Part shown: positions 53,410 to 63,460 of the stretch, piece after piece
Layout of the letters: every line of letters begins with the position of its first letter
Numbering within the stretch: position 1 is the stretch's first letter
From: Actinopolyspora mortivallis DSM 44261
Lineage (GTDB): Bacteria; Actinomycetota; Actinomycetes; Mycobacteriales; Pseudonocardiaceae
Length of the DNA: 64,000 bases
Assembly (NCBI RefSeq): GCF_000384035.1
Contig: NZ_KB913024.1
Location: 625,317 to 689,316 of the forward strand
Reading direction: 5' to 3'
Position numbers and translations under genes: made by a program
Notes under the pieces: generated by a model
The model's input: only the letters and a program-made list of their open reading frames with translations
Databases searched by the model: none
What the model was told of the DNA's origin: nothing

Positions 53410-53979
53410 ATGTTCGCACCGCGAGATCCGGGTGAGTACCTGCTCGACACCGAACGGCGTGTGATTCGGGTTCGTAGACACTGGGCGTGCCTCGTGTGGG
53501 ACATCTTCGAGGCGTCCGGCCTGCTGCTCGGGATCATGATGATCTCCGTGCTGCTCCCCGAAGGGAACTGGCTGCTGCAGAACATCCTCTGGTACGGAGG
53601 GTTGTTCGTCCTGCTGCGCTTCATCTACCAGGTGTTGGACTGGTACGTGGAGCGGATCGTGGTCACGGACAAGAGGTTCATGATCACCGAGGGGATCTTC
53701 ACCACCTCCGTGCAGATGATGCCCGTCACCAAGGTCACCGACCTGACCTACTCGCGCAGCGTGCCGGGAAGGATGCTGGGCTACGGCACGTTGATCGTCG
53801 AGTCGGCCGGGCAGATCCAGGCCCTCAACCGGATCGAGTACCTGCCCAACCCGGAGGAGGTCTTCGACGCCATCTCCTCCCTGGTCTTCGGGGAGAAGAA
53901 GGCCCAACAGGACCGCTTCTCGATGCTCAAGGCACGGCGTGCCGCCGTGGGGCGCGGCAAGACCAAGATAGCCGAATGA
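53410..53979 (+). CDS. Membrane PH-domain (bPH2/DUF304) protein
   Basis: A 189-residue protein with two N-terminal helices (about 36-55 and 63-80) and a bacterial PH domain: YVERIVVTDKRFMITEGIFTT then MMPVTKVTDLTYSRSVPGR and GYGTLIVESAGQ. Its C-terminal tail is basic. The family probably assists membrane organisation; function is unknown. The ATG at 53410 was chosen over GTG at 53401 because GAGGGTGG then has good spacing. Confidence 0.85.
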   Translation: MFAPRDPGEYLLDTERRVIRVRRHWACLVWDIFEASGLLLGIMMISVLLPEGNWLLQNILWYGGLFVLLRFIYQVLDWYVERIVVTDKRFMITEGIFTTSVQMMPVTKVTDLTYSRSVPGRMLGYGTLIVESAGQIQALNRIEYLPNPEEVFDAISSLVFGEKKAQQDRFSMLKARRAAVGRGKTKIAE

Positions 53980-54027
53980 ACGCGAAGGGTTCCGCGGAGA
54001 CGGCTCCCGAGCAGCGGGAACATGAGT

Positions 54028-54040
54028 CACACTGTCGGGT
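54028..54040 (+). promoter_or_regulatory. Leaderless -10 box of the PHP gene
   Basis: CACACT at 54028-54033 ends 7 nt before the GTG at 54041; only the A and T positions of TANNNT are kept, so this is a weaker box. Confidence 0.35.
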
Positions 54041-54910
54041 GTGCGAATAGATCTGCATGTGCATTCCACCGAGTCCGACGGGACGGAGACTCCCACGGAA
54101 CTCGTCCGGACGGCCGTCGACGCCGGTCTGGACGTCATCGCGTTGACCGACCACGACACCACCGCGGGCTGGGCGGAGGTCGAGCGGGCCGTGCGGGAAC
54201 ACGGTCACCGCTCCTTCCGTGTCGTTCCCGGCGCGGAGCTCTCCTGCAGCAGCGCCGACGGGCGCGGGGGCAGCACGACGGTCCACCTGCTCGCCTACCT
54301 CTTCGACCCCTCCTCGCGGGCGCTGGTGGAGGAGCAGGTCAGGCTGCGTTCCGAACGACGCGGGCGACTGGAACAGATGGCCCGCCGCATGGCCGCCGAC
54401 GGCTTCCCCGTGGACCCGGACGGGTTGATGGCGGCGCTGCCTCCGGACTCCCCCGGAGGACGTCCGCACCTGGCCAGAGCCCTCGTCGAGGGCGGCACCG
54501 TGGAAACCGTCACCGAGGCCTTCGACAGGTACCTGGGCACCGGCGGCCCCTACTACCTCCCGCGCACCGACACGCCGGTGGAGAAGGCCATCGAGATGAT
54601 CACCGAGGCCGGGGGGATCACGGTGCTGGCGCACCCCTTCGCAGCCTCCCGGGGCACCACCGTGACCGCGGAGGTCATCGCGGAACTGGCCGGTCACGGA
54701 CTGCGTGGTGTGGAGGTCGACCATCCCGACCACGGTGAACGGGCGCGACGCGAACTGCGGGGGCTGGCCTCCGAACTGGGGCTGCTCGTCACCGGCGGAA
54801 GCGACTACCACGGCACGAACAAGAGCATCGAGATCGGTAGTCGGGGAGCCGATCCCGAGGTGTTGGACCGGCTCAACGCCGAGTGCACGGGAAGCAAGAT
54901 CATCGGCTGA
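54041..54910 (+). CDS. PHP-domain phosphoesterase (RnmV/YciV-like)
   Basis: A 289-residue metal-dependent phosphoesterase. All PHP motifs are seen: DLHVHSTESDG, ALTDHDT, VVPGAELSC, LAHPFA, and GGSDYHG. Length and the subdomain with RRGRLEQMARRMAADGF match the YciV/RnmV group, active on 3',5'-nucleoside bisphosphates or short RNA 5' ends. GTG at 54041 has no RBS. A Fe-S nuclease gene follows 80 bp downstream. Confidence 0.88.
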   Translation: MRIDLHVHSTESDGTETPTELVRTAVDAGLDVIALTDHDTTAGWAEVERAVREHGHRSFRVVPGAELSCSSADGRGGSTTVHLLAYLFDPSSRALVEEQVRLRSERRGRLEQMARRMAADGFPVDPDGLMAALPPDSPGGRPHLARALVEGGTVETVTEAFDRYLGTGGPYYLPRTDTPVEKAIEMITEAGGITVLAHPFAASRGTTVTAEVIAELAGHGLRGVEVDHPDHGERARRELRGLASELGLLVTGGSDYHGTNKSIEIGSRGADPEVLDRLNAECTGSKIIG

Positions 54911-54977
54911 AGCCGTACCCGTTCCCGGGCGTTCCGGGCGCGGTGGCCGGTCCGACGGCGGAAGGTGCCGAACTGCG

Positions 54978-54990
54978 TAGTGTGGGAGCC
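54978..54990 (+). promoter_or_regulatory. Leaderless -10 box of the Fe-S nuclease gene
   Basis: TAGTGT at 54978-54983 ends 7 nt before the GTG at 54991, with no Shine-Dalgarno sequence. Confidence 0.45.
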
Positions 54991-55824
54991 GTGCGGTTCC
55001 AGCTCGCCTTCGACGGTATGCCGGAGGGGCTGGTGCGGGTGACCCCGGCCAGGCTCGCCGCGTGGTCGGCGTGCCCGCGCCGTTACCGTTTCGGTTATGT
55101 GGACCGGCCCCGTCCGCCCCGGGGACCGGCCCTGGCTCACACCACGCTCGGGGCGGTCCTGCACAACGCGCTGCGTGCCTTCTACGAGGAACCACCCGAA
55201 CGGCGTACCGGAGAGCGGGTCCGCGAGCTGGTGCGCGGGCACTGGAGGGACGACGGCTTCGCCGACCGGCGGCACTCGGCGGAGTTCCTGCTCCGGGCCC
55301 AGGACTGGCTGTCCGAGTACGTGGAACGGGTGGCGGCGACCGCGAAACCGGTCGGTGTCGAAAAATGGGTCAGCGCCACCACGGGTAGGATCATCGTGCA
55401 GGGGCGTGTGGATCGCGTCGACGAGCGCGACGGTGAGTTCGTGATCGTCGACTACAAGGCGGGTAAACGGGCTCCGGACGAGGAGGAAGCGCGGAACTCC
55501 CTGGCCCTGGCGCTGTACGCACTGGCGTTGCGGGGCATGTCGCACGTGCGGTGTCGCCAGGTCGAGCTGCACCACCTGCGCACCGCCGAAGTGGTGCGGT
55601 GGCGGCACACCACCGACTCCCTCGCGGAACACCGCGAGCGGGCCGAACGACTGGCCCGGCAGTCCCGGGAGGCGACCGCCGCCCTCGGGCGGGGAGACTC
55701 CCCGGACCGGGTTTTCCCACCCCGCCCCGGCGGACAGTGCGCGGGGTGCGAGTTCCGGAGACACTGCCCGGAGGGGCAGCGTGCGGTTCCCGTGGTCGAT
55801 CCCCGGGCCCTGCTGGGGGAGTGA
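54991..55824 (+). CDS. RecB/Cas4-like Fe-S PD-(D/E)XK nuclease
   Basis: A 277-residue nuclease-like protein. H59 (TLGAVLHNAL), D141 (GRVDRV) and the D154-X-K156 pair (VIVDYKAGK) make the PD-(D/E)XK active site. C28 (SACPRRY) together with C250-X2-C253-X5-C259 (CAGCEFRRHC) forms the one-plus-three cysteine pattern of a [4Fe-4S] cluster as in Cas4, AddB and DNA2. No CRISPR array or cas gene is in the window, so a DNA repair role is favoured. The gene is followed by a small membrane protein gene 3 bp away. Confidence 0.88.
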   Translation: MRFQLAFDGMPEGLVRVTPARLAAWSACPRRYRFGYVDRPRPPRGPALAHTTLGAVLHNALRAFYEEPPERRTGERVRELVRGHWRDDGFADRRHSAEFLLRAQDWLSEYVERVAATAKPVGVEKWVSATTGRIIVQGRVDRVDERDGEFVIVDYKAGKRAPDEEEARNSLALALYALALRGMSHVRCRQVELHHLRTAEVVRWRHTTDSLAEHRERAERLARQSREATAALGRGDSPDRVFPPRPGGQCAGCEFRRHCPEGQRAVPVVDPRALLGE

Positions 55825-55827
55825 AGC

Positions 55828-56280
55828 GTGCAACCGAGCGAGACCGGTGAGGACGGAGTAATGCGGGCATCATCCGCTCGACGTGCCGACGGAACGGCGG
55901 AGGAGGCCGGAGAGCACCTCGACAGTGAGGAAACCCTCCCACTCGGTCCTCGTCCGCGGGAGACTCCCGCGGAGACCACGCGGCCGTCTCCCGGCGGAGA
56001 GGGAAGGATGGGCAGAGCACTTCGTGGGCTGAGCGGTGGGCTGACCGCGGGGCTGCTGGTGCTCACCGTGGTGCTCTGCGGCGTACAGCTCTGGGGGCTC
56101 GGACGGGGAAACATCGGCCCGGGCTGGAGCACACTGGCCGGGCACGCCCTCGGGAGTGCGGTGGCACTGTTCGCGCAGCTCCGCTCCGACCGCTCCCACC
56201 GCAGGGGCGCGGTGGTGGGGTACTCCCTCGGGGCGCTCGGAGTCGTACTGGCGGTACTGGTCCAGTGGTGGTGGTCCTGA
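55828..56280 (+). CDS. Small membrane protein, unknown function
   Basis: A 150-residue protein with a charged N-terminal ~65 residues and three helices (GLTAGLLVLTVVLCGVQLWGL, TLAGHALGSAVALFAQL, VVGYSLGALGVVLAVLVQWWW). GGGGGAG lies 6 nt before the GTG, inside the nuclease gene's end; ATG at 55861 also has GGAG nearby. No family is recognised. It is likely co-transcribed with the nuclease gene. Confidence 0.75.
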   Translation: MQPSETGEDGVMRASSARRADGTAEEAGEHLDSEETLPLGPRPRETPAETTRPSPGGEGRMGRALRGLSGGLTAGLLVLTVVLCGVQLWGLGRGNIGPGWSTLAGHALGSAVALFAQLRSDRSHRRGAVVGYSLGALGVVLAVLVQWWWS

Positions 56281-56332
56281 CGGCGCGAGCCCGTTCCGTC
56301 GTGTTCGTGGAGGAACCACAACGGGCGGAGGT

Positions 56333-57547
56333 TCACCGGTAGGCGACGAGTTCGGAGCCCTGCTGCTCCAGAACCGTCCTTCCCACCACCGTGTCGAACA
56401 CCGGCCCGTCGTGGCCCCGTCGGTCCAGGGGGATGACCCGTGTCCGCTCGCCGGTGTCGGGGGAGTGCACCGCCAGTCCAGCCGGTACCGGGACCAGCCG
56501 TTTACCCCCCATGGCCGTCGCCGGGCCCAAGGTGTCCCGAACAGTCCACAGTGGACGTAGAGTGCGTCGGTCGAGGGTGACGGTGTCCCTGCCGGTGTAC
56601 CAGGAGACGTCCCCGGCCCGCTGGGTCGCCTCGATCAGCACGTTGGCCCCGGAGTCCGGGGGCGGGCCGAGACGTACCCGGTGTTCCTCCAGGAGGGCAC
56701 CGGACATGTCGTAGATCACCAGTCGTTGTTCGCCGCGAAGCGCCACGGCGACCCTGTCCCGGTTCACCGCCACCACACTGGCCCGTCCGCCGCGCAGCAC
56801 GGTGCTCATCACCTCTTCGGGCTGCTCGTTGTCCTCGGGGTTGGCCTTGAGCACCGTCACCCTGTCCCGCCGTGTGCCGGGGCACTCCGCGATGACGCCG
56901 ACCCGGCGGTCCCCCACGGCCAATCCGGAGTACTCGCACTCCGGGCGGCGCAGGTTGTTGTCCGGGATCTTGACGTCGACGGGGACACCGTACTGCTGGG
57001 TCCGCACGAGATCGGAACGCCACGTCTCGAAGAGAGCCCGGCCGGTGGCCGTGACGTAGTTCCCGTCGGACAGCAGCCTGGTTGCCGGCCCCACGTCACT
57101 GTTGCGCTGCGGCTGGCGGGCGCCGTCGGAGCCGTTCAGGGAGGTCACGGCACTGCAGTAGTCTCCCGTCCGGTGGACGGCTATCGCACGTCGCCACTCG
57201 GAACCGACGGTGCACAGCGGCCTGTCCCTGTGGTAACTCCAGTGGACCCTTCCGTCGACCGGGTCACGCCCGGAGACCGTGCCGCCCTCGCCGGTGACCA
57301 CGGCCGGACCGGCCACCACGGGACGGGGGGTGGCGCTGCTCGGGGTGTGCCACACCCGTTCCAGCGCGTCGGGAACCCGTCGAGCCGGTTCCACGGGGGA
57401 GAGCGGTTCGTCCGCCGTGTCCAGCTCGGTCGCCCGGGCGGCGCTGAACCACCAGAGGGTGGCGCCGCCACTGAGCACGGCGACGGTCAGCACCAGCGCC
57501 GCGAGGATGTCGCCCTTCGTCCGCCGCTCCGGCCGTACCACTCTCAC
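56333..57547 (-). CDS. Membrane-anchored PQQ-like beta-propeller protein
   Basis: A 404-residue protein with a signal anchor (GDILAALVLTVAVLSGGATLWWF, residues 13-35) and an extracytoplasmic beta-propeller of WD/PQQ-like blades (TVSGRDPVDGRVHWSYHRD, LDRRTLRPLWTVRDTL). Two cysteine pairs may be disulphides. The function is unknown. It lies next to rhlE as in Rv3211-Rv3212 of M. tuberculosis (recalled). The GTG start has only a poor RBS and could be two codons later. Confidence 0.8.
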   Translation of the reverse strand: MRVVRPERRTKGDILAALVLTVAVLSGGATLWWFSAARATELDTADEPLSPVEPARRVPDALERVWHTPSSATPRPVVAGPAVVTGEGGTVSGRDPVDGRVHWSYHRDRPLCTVGSEWRRAIAVHRTGDYCSAVTSLNGSDGARQPQRNSDVGPATRLLSDGNYVTATGRALFETWRSDLVRTQQYGVPVDVKIPDNNLRRPECEYSGLAVGDRRVGVIAECPGTRRDRVTVLKANPEDNEQPEEVMSTVLRGGRASVVAVNRDRVAVALRGEQRLVIYDMSGALLEEHRVRLGPPPDSGANVLIEATQRAGDVSWYTGRDTVTLDRRTLRPLWTVRDTLGPATAMGGKRLVPVPAGLAVHSPDTGERTRVIPLDRRGHDGPVFDTVVGRTVLEQQGSELVAYR

Positions 57548-57660
57548 CCCGGTCGTCGCTCAGTCACTCGTCGGAAGGATTCCCCACGAGCCTAGCCGCT
57601 GCCACCGGAGGCCCCGCGGTACGGGCGTGACCCCCGGTCGCGGAACGGTTCGCCGAGCGT

Positions 57661-59310
<1,650 letters not shown>

Positions 59311-60023
59311 CGCCTCTTTTCTGATCGCGCGCACGACGTCGTGCTCGGGGCGGGGCCCGTGGCCGCGCGGCGATGTCGGTTTGTGCTCGCGTGCCGAAAG
59401 CGGGATCGGCGCGACGCGCGGCAGCGATCGGCCGAGTCCGCGTTCCACCGTCCTGCGGTGGCGCTCGATTCCGCTGTGCCGCGTCCGCTGCGACGAAGTC
59501 CGTTCGGTCGCGGCGTACTTCTCCGAGGAAGGGCGTCTCGTACCGCTCGTCCCCGTGAGACGGCGCTCGCTGTGGGAAGGTCCGAAGGGGCGACCGTTTC
59601 CCGTGGGCGGGCAACGACCGCGAGCGGCTTCCCCAACCGGGGAGGGAGGGTCCCGTCTCGTTTCGCCGGATGCTCCGGCCCGTCCCCCTTCCCCGGACCG
59701 TGGGTCCGGTGTGACCGGGAGGCCGAGCGCATCCGCCACGGGCACGTTAACTCCCGCCGAGTGGCCCTCGCACGCGAAACGCCGCTCGCCGGGGCCCGGT
59801 TCCCTCCGTCGGGGGAACGGCGCAGCGGGTACTTCTCCGACGCCAACAAACCTCCCTTGCGGGCAGCCTACCCGTGACCTCTCCCGTTGTGGGGGCCGGA
59901 TGGCGAACACCACCCGGAAAAGGAAGACCGAAGGCGTGGAGCTCGTGGTGTCGTTGCCGTGCGCGATGGTCGGCGAGCAGCACGGAACGACCTCCCCGCT
60001 GTGGCTGGCGGTAGGCTCGCGGC
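59311..60023. other. 713-bp gap upstream of rhlE
   Basis: The largest gap in the window. Reading frames across it give Arg-rich translations with no family resemblance. On the rhlE strand TAGGCT near 59871-59866 is a -10 candidate, followed by AAGGGAGG; this would give rhlE a leader of about 550 nt. The palindrome GCACGACGTCGTGC (59331-59344) would form a hairpin 21 nt before the rhlE ATG. TAGGCT at 60012-60017 serves the ferritin-like gene. Confidence 0.5.
60012..60023 (+). promoter_or_regulatory. Leaderless -10 box of the ferritin-like gene
   Basis: TAGGCT at 60012-60017 ends exactly 6 nt before the ATG at 60024. Confidence 0.55.
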
Positions 60024-60740
60024 ATGACCGAGGCTGACCAGAGTGCCGCTGCTTCCGGAGTGCGGGACACCGCCGAGTCGGGCGAAGCACCTTCCTACCC
60101 CGGTTACGAGGACGGGGTCACGGACCTGCTCGCCGCGCTGGCCTACGGGGAGCTCTCCGCGTTCGACCGTCTGGCTGAGGACGCGCGCGCGGCGCCCACT
60201 CTCACCGGCAGGGCGGCTTTGGCGAGCATGGCCGCCGCCGAGATGGGACATTTCCGGCTGTTGCAGGACAAGCTCTCCGAGCGCGGGATCGCCGTGGAGG
60301 AGGCGATGCGGCCCTTCGTGACCCCCTTCGACACCTTCAACGCGGCCACCGCTCCGCACTCCTGGCTGGAGTCGTTGGTCAAGGCCTATGTGGGCGACGG
60401 TCTGGCGGCCGACTTCTACCGGGAGGTCGCCAACTGGTTGGACCCGGAAACCCGGGATCTCGTGCTCACCGTGCTCTCCGACACCGGGCACTCCGCCTTC
60501 GCCGAACGCGAGGTCTCCGCCGCCTGCGCCGAGGACGAGTCGCTGCGTGACCGGCTGACCCTGTGGGGACGCAGGCTGCTGGGGGAGGCGGTCACCCAGG
60601 CCCAGTGGGTGGTGGCCGAACGTGACGCGCTGTCCGAGCTGATCATCCGTGGTTCCGGGGACCTGGCCGGAATCGGAGCCCTGATGCGCAAACTCCAGAA
60701 CAACCAGAACAAGCGGATGGCGCGGTTGGGACTCGGATGA
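60024..60740 (+). CDS. Ferritin-like-fold protein (MiaE-like)
   Basis: A 238-residue four-helix protein. Helix pairs contain the Glu/His positions expected of a di-iron ferritin-like fold ([39 protein letters not shown]). It resembles the tRNA-2-methylthio-N6-isopentenyl-adenosine hydroxylase-like family; actual substrate unknown. It is divergent from rhlE, corresponding to Rv3210c in the recalled mycobacterial order. Confidence 0.83.
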   Translation: MTEADQSAAASGVRDTAESGEAPSYPGYEDGVTDLLAALAYGELSAFDRLAEDARAAPTLTGRAALASMAAAEMGHFRLLQDKLSERGIAVEEAMRPFVTPFDTFNAATAPHSWLESLVKAYVGDGLAADFYREVANWLDPETRDLVLTVLSDTGHSAFAEREVSAACAEDESLRDRLTLWGRRLLGEAVTQAQWVVAERDALSELIIRGSGDLAGIGALMRKLQNNQNKRMARLGLG

Positions 60741-60864
60741 GCCCGTGGCGTTCTCCGTGAGTGCTCGTGCGCGGGCTCCGGTTCGGCCGCACCGGCCCGG
60801 AACCCGGCGGGAGGATAGCCTGTAGCGCGGAGGCTTCACCCGGCGATATTCACGGAGGTAAGCG

Positions 60865-61092
60865 GTGGAGGTCAAGATAGGAGTCGCGGAGGGCAACCGC
60901 GAGCTCACGCTGAGCAGCGCCCAGAGTCAGGACGAGGTCGAGAAGCTGGTCGCGGACGCGCTGGCCGGGACCACCGGTCAGCTGCGGATCGACGACGAGA
61001 AGGGCAGGCGTTACATCGTGCCCGCCGGCAAGGTGGCCTACGTCGAGATCGGCGCTCCCGAGGCCCACCGCGTCGGGTTCGGGGTCGGCTGA
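60865..61092 (+). CDS. DUF3107 small protein
   Basis: A 75-residue protein beginning MEVKIGVAEGNRELTLSSAQ, the DUF3107 family of actinobacteria (the TB9.4/Rv3208A type). It has a compact alpha/beta pattern without catalytic residues. CGGAGGT lies 7 nt before the GTG and TAGCCT (60816-60821) is a probable -10 box. Function unknown. Confidence 0.92.
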   Translation: MEVKIGVAEGNRELTLSSAQSQDEVEKLVADALAGTTGQLRIDDEKGRRYIVPAGKVAYVEIGAPEAHRVGFGVG

Positions 61093-61238
61093 CCCGAGTG
61101 CCGCCCGGTCGGGCCCGGCGTGGGGCTGCCCGTACGGCGGGCCCGGAACGGATCCCACGAGGTGGGGTCGCCGAAGGCCCCACCCACCACGGGGGTTCGT
61201 CGGCGGCTCCGCCCGGGGACGGCGGGCCGCCGCTGCCC

Positions 61239-61583
61239 TCAGGGGCTCTCGGGGGCGGCCGGCTCGGCGTCCAGCGGGAACGGCGGTCTCCCCAGTCCGG
61301 TGACGCGGTACCTGTGCCACGGATCCGGGTCCGAGAGGGTGGCCACCGCCTCTCCGTGGGGGGTACGGAGCACGACCTCGGCCCTGCCTCCCGCCGTCAG
61401 CTCCTCCAGATCCGGACTCGGTTCGACCCGCCCGTACCAGTGGAACCTTCCGTCTATGGGTTGGAAGTTCCCGCGCAGCACCACACTCACGTGCGCCTGG
61501 TGCTCGGCGGTGAAAACCACGGCCGGACCGTGGTAGTCGTGCTCCTCGTGCTCGTGCTCGGTGGTCGCGGTTCGTTCGTGCAC
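61239..61583 (-). CDS. DUF4873 domain protein
   Basis: A 114-residue protein whose core (YHGPAVVFTAEHQAHVSVVLRGN, FHWYGRV, AEVVLRTPHGEAVATLSDPDPWHRYRVTGLG) matches the DUF4873 family, elsewhere seen fused to flavin monooxygenases. Here it stands alone. GTG at 61583 was chosen for the upstream GGGAGG (7-nt spacing). An upstream extension rich in His (to 61694) is probably not translated. Confidence 0.78.
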   Translation of the reverse strand: MHERTATTEHEHEEHDYHGPAVVFTAEHQAHVSVVLRGNFQPIDGRFHWYGRVEPSPDLEELTAGGRAEVVLRTPHGEAVATLSDPDPWHRYRVTGLGRPPFPLDAEPAAPESP

Positions 61584-61751
61584 GGTCTCGCCTCCCGGAG
61601 GGTGCGCGGTGTCGTGTTCTGAGGTCCCGGTGTGCGGCTCGTCCCCGAAGTGCGGGTGCGTGTCCGGTTCCGTTCCCCGAGGTGGCCGCACCACCCGCCG
61701 GGGATTCGGTGCCTACGGCGCGGTGCCTCGGCCACGTTCCCGACCACGTCC

Positions 61752-62486
61752 TCAGCGGGGGCCTTCGCCCTCGACGAGTTCGAGGTCGGGCGGGAACTCC
61801 AGCGGTTCGTCCGGGTCGAGTACGACCCCTCCGGAGCGCAGGACCCCGTCGATGGCGAACCAGATGATCTTCGTCAGGTAGTCGGTGAGGTCGTCCCTGC
61901 TCATGGAGTGACGTTCCAGCCACCAGTCGCCGCTGGCCTGGACCATGCCCACCAGGCCGTGACTCCAGGCCTCGACTCCGCCGGAGTCCAGGTCGAGGCT
62001 GCGCAGGTACTCGCCGAGCAGTCGGGACAACGAGTTGGCGATGATCGTCTTCTCCGTGCTGACCGGGTCGGTGTGCACGGGGCGGTCGGCGAAGTTGCGT
62101 CGCACCACGAAGCGGTACAGCTCCGGGTACTCCTCGATCACGCTCAGGTAGGTGCTCACGATCCGCCGGATCCGCTCGCGTGCGCTGCCACCCTCCTCCA
62201 GGGCGGGTTTGATCCGCTCCATCAGCAGCTTGGTGCCCCATTCGCCCACGGCGAGGTAGAGGTCGCTCTTGTCGCTGAAGTGGCGGTAGAGCACCGGCTT
62301 GCTCACACCGGCTTCGGCCGCGATGTCGTCCATGCCGACCTCGGCGCCGTAGGTGCCGATCGCGCGCACGGCCGCCTCGACGAACTCGGCCCGGCGTGCC
62401 TGCCGGTGGCCGCGCCAGCGTTCCCGTCGGGCGTCGGCGTTCTCCTGGTTGCGTATGGCCTTGACAGGTCGGGAGATGTGGCTCAC
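61752..62486 (-). CDS. TetR-family transcriptional regulator
   Basis: A 244-residue repressor. The helix-turn-helix is in FVEAAVRAIGTYGAEVGMDD followed by AGVSKPVLYRHFSDKSDLY. The C-terminal ligand domain is about 90-225. It starts at GTG 62486 after TACCTT at 7 nt, no RBS. The inverted repeat TGTTAC-N5-GTAACA lies just upstream, between its own gene and the divergent AurF-type gene, so it likely represses both. Position corresponds to Rv3208. Confidence 0.9.
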   Translation of the reverse strand: MSHISRPVKAIRNQENADARRERWRGHRQARRAEFVEAAVRAIGTYGAEVGMDDIAAEAGVSKPVLYRHFSDKSDLYLAVGEWGTKLLMERIKPALEEGGSARERIRRIVSTYLSVIEEYPELYRFVVRRNFADRPVHTDPVSTEKTIIANSLSRLLGEYLRSLDLDSGGVEAWSHGLVGMVQASGDWWLERHSMSRDDLTDYLTKIIWFAIDGVLRSGGVVLDPDEPLEFPPDLELVEGEGPR

Positions 62487-62501
62487 GCTACTCAAGGTAG
62501 C

Positions 62502-62518
62502 TGTTACTTCTGGTAACA
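62502..62518. promoter_or_regulatory. Palindromic operator between tetR and aurF-like genes
   Basis: TGTTAC (62502-62507), TTCTG, GTAACA (62513-62518) is a perfect 17-bp inverted repeat. On the minus strand it sits upstream of the -10 box TACCTT (62499-62494), within a possible 18-bp spacer from TTGCGT. This is a classic TetR autoregulation layout. Confidence 0.6.
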
Positions 62519-62560
62519 CGCAACGCTCGGCACGGGTCCCCGGGAGGGTGATCGCTGATC

Positions 62561-63460
62561 ATGACTAGGACGGTCCAGGTCAATGACCGGGAGAAAACCG
62601 CTTCACGCCTGTTGAGTTCCTCGGCCAAGAACAGTTACGACCCCGAGGTCGACATCGACTGGCAAGCGCCACTGGCCGAGGACAAACCCTACCTGCCGCT
62701 GCACCGCAGCACGCTGTACGGCACTCCGCTGTGGGAGCGGCTCACCGAGGAGCAGCGCATCGAGCTGACCAAGCACGAGTTCGCCAGCATCGCCTCGAAC
62801 GGTCTCTGGTTCGAGGTGCTGCTCATGCAGATGCTGCTCAAGGACTTCTACCACCGGGACCCGCGTACCCAACACGCCCAGTACGCGTTGACCGAGGTCG
62901 CCGACGAGTGCAGGCACTCGACGATGTTCGCCAAGGCCTGCGACCGGATCGGAGCCCCCGCCTACGGACCGTTCCGGATCCTGCACGAGGGCGGCCGGAT
63001 CCTGCCCGCCGTGCTGAAGGGGCCCTCGGCCTACGCCTCCATCCTCGTGGCGGAGGAGATCCTCGACCGGATCCAGCGCGACCAGATGTTCGACGAACAG
63101 GTCCAGCCGCTGGTGCGCATGGTCAACCGCATCCACGTCATGGAGGAGGCCCGGCACGTCACCTTCGCCCGGGAGGAGGTGGTCCGCGGGATGCGGGAGT
63201 GCAACCCCGCACAACGCGCCTATCACCAGTTCATGACCTCGCTGGTCGGGTACTGCATCATCAAGGCGCTGATCAACCCGGACGTCTACAAGGCGGTGGG
63301 GCTGCGGCCCGCCACGGCCTACCGGACGGCCATGGAGAACCCCCACTGGTGGGAGACCATCCGATGGAGCGGTGAGAAGATCATGGCCTTCCTGGACGAA
63401 GTCGGACTGGTCGGCAAACCGGGGATGCCGCTGTGGCGGAAGGCGGGACTGATCGGATGA
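62561..63460 (+). CDS. AurF-type di-iron oxygenase
   Basis: A 299-residue protein of the p-aminobenzoate N-oxygenase AurF family (PF11583). Metal ligands are visible in EVADECRHS (E112, E116, H119) and VMEEARHVTF, with another AEEILDR helix between. AurF oxidises arylamines to nitroarenes; most actinobacterial paralogues have unknown substrates. GGGAGGG precedes the ATG at a long spacing. It overlaps the downstream hydrolase by ATGA and is divergent from the TetR gene. Confidence 0.88.
   Translation: MTRTVQVNDREKTASRLLSSSAKNSYDPEVDIDWQAPLAEDKPYLPLHRSTLYGTPLWERLTEEQRIELTKHEFASIASNGLWFEVLLMQMLLKDFYHRDPRTQHAQYALTEVADECRHSTMFAKACDRIGAPAYGPFRILHEGGRILPAVLKGPSAYASILVAEEILDRIQRDQMFDEQVQPLVRMVNRIHVMEEARHVTFAREEVVRGMRECNPAQRAYHQFMTSLVGYCIIKALINPDVYKAVGLRPATAYRTAMENPHWWETIRWSGEKIMAFLDEVGLVGKPGMPLWRKAGLIG

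Noticed and set aside
54991-55824. Cas4 of a CRISPR-Cas system
   Set aside because: The motifs fit, but there is no repeat array, cas1 or other cas gene in 64 kb, so it is called a RecB/Cas4-like nuclease only.
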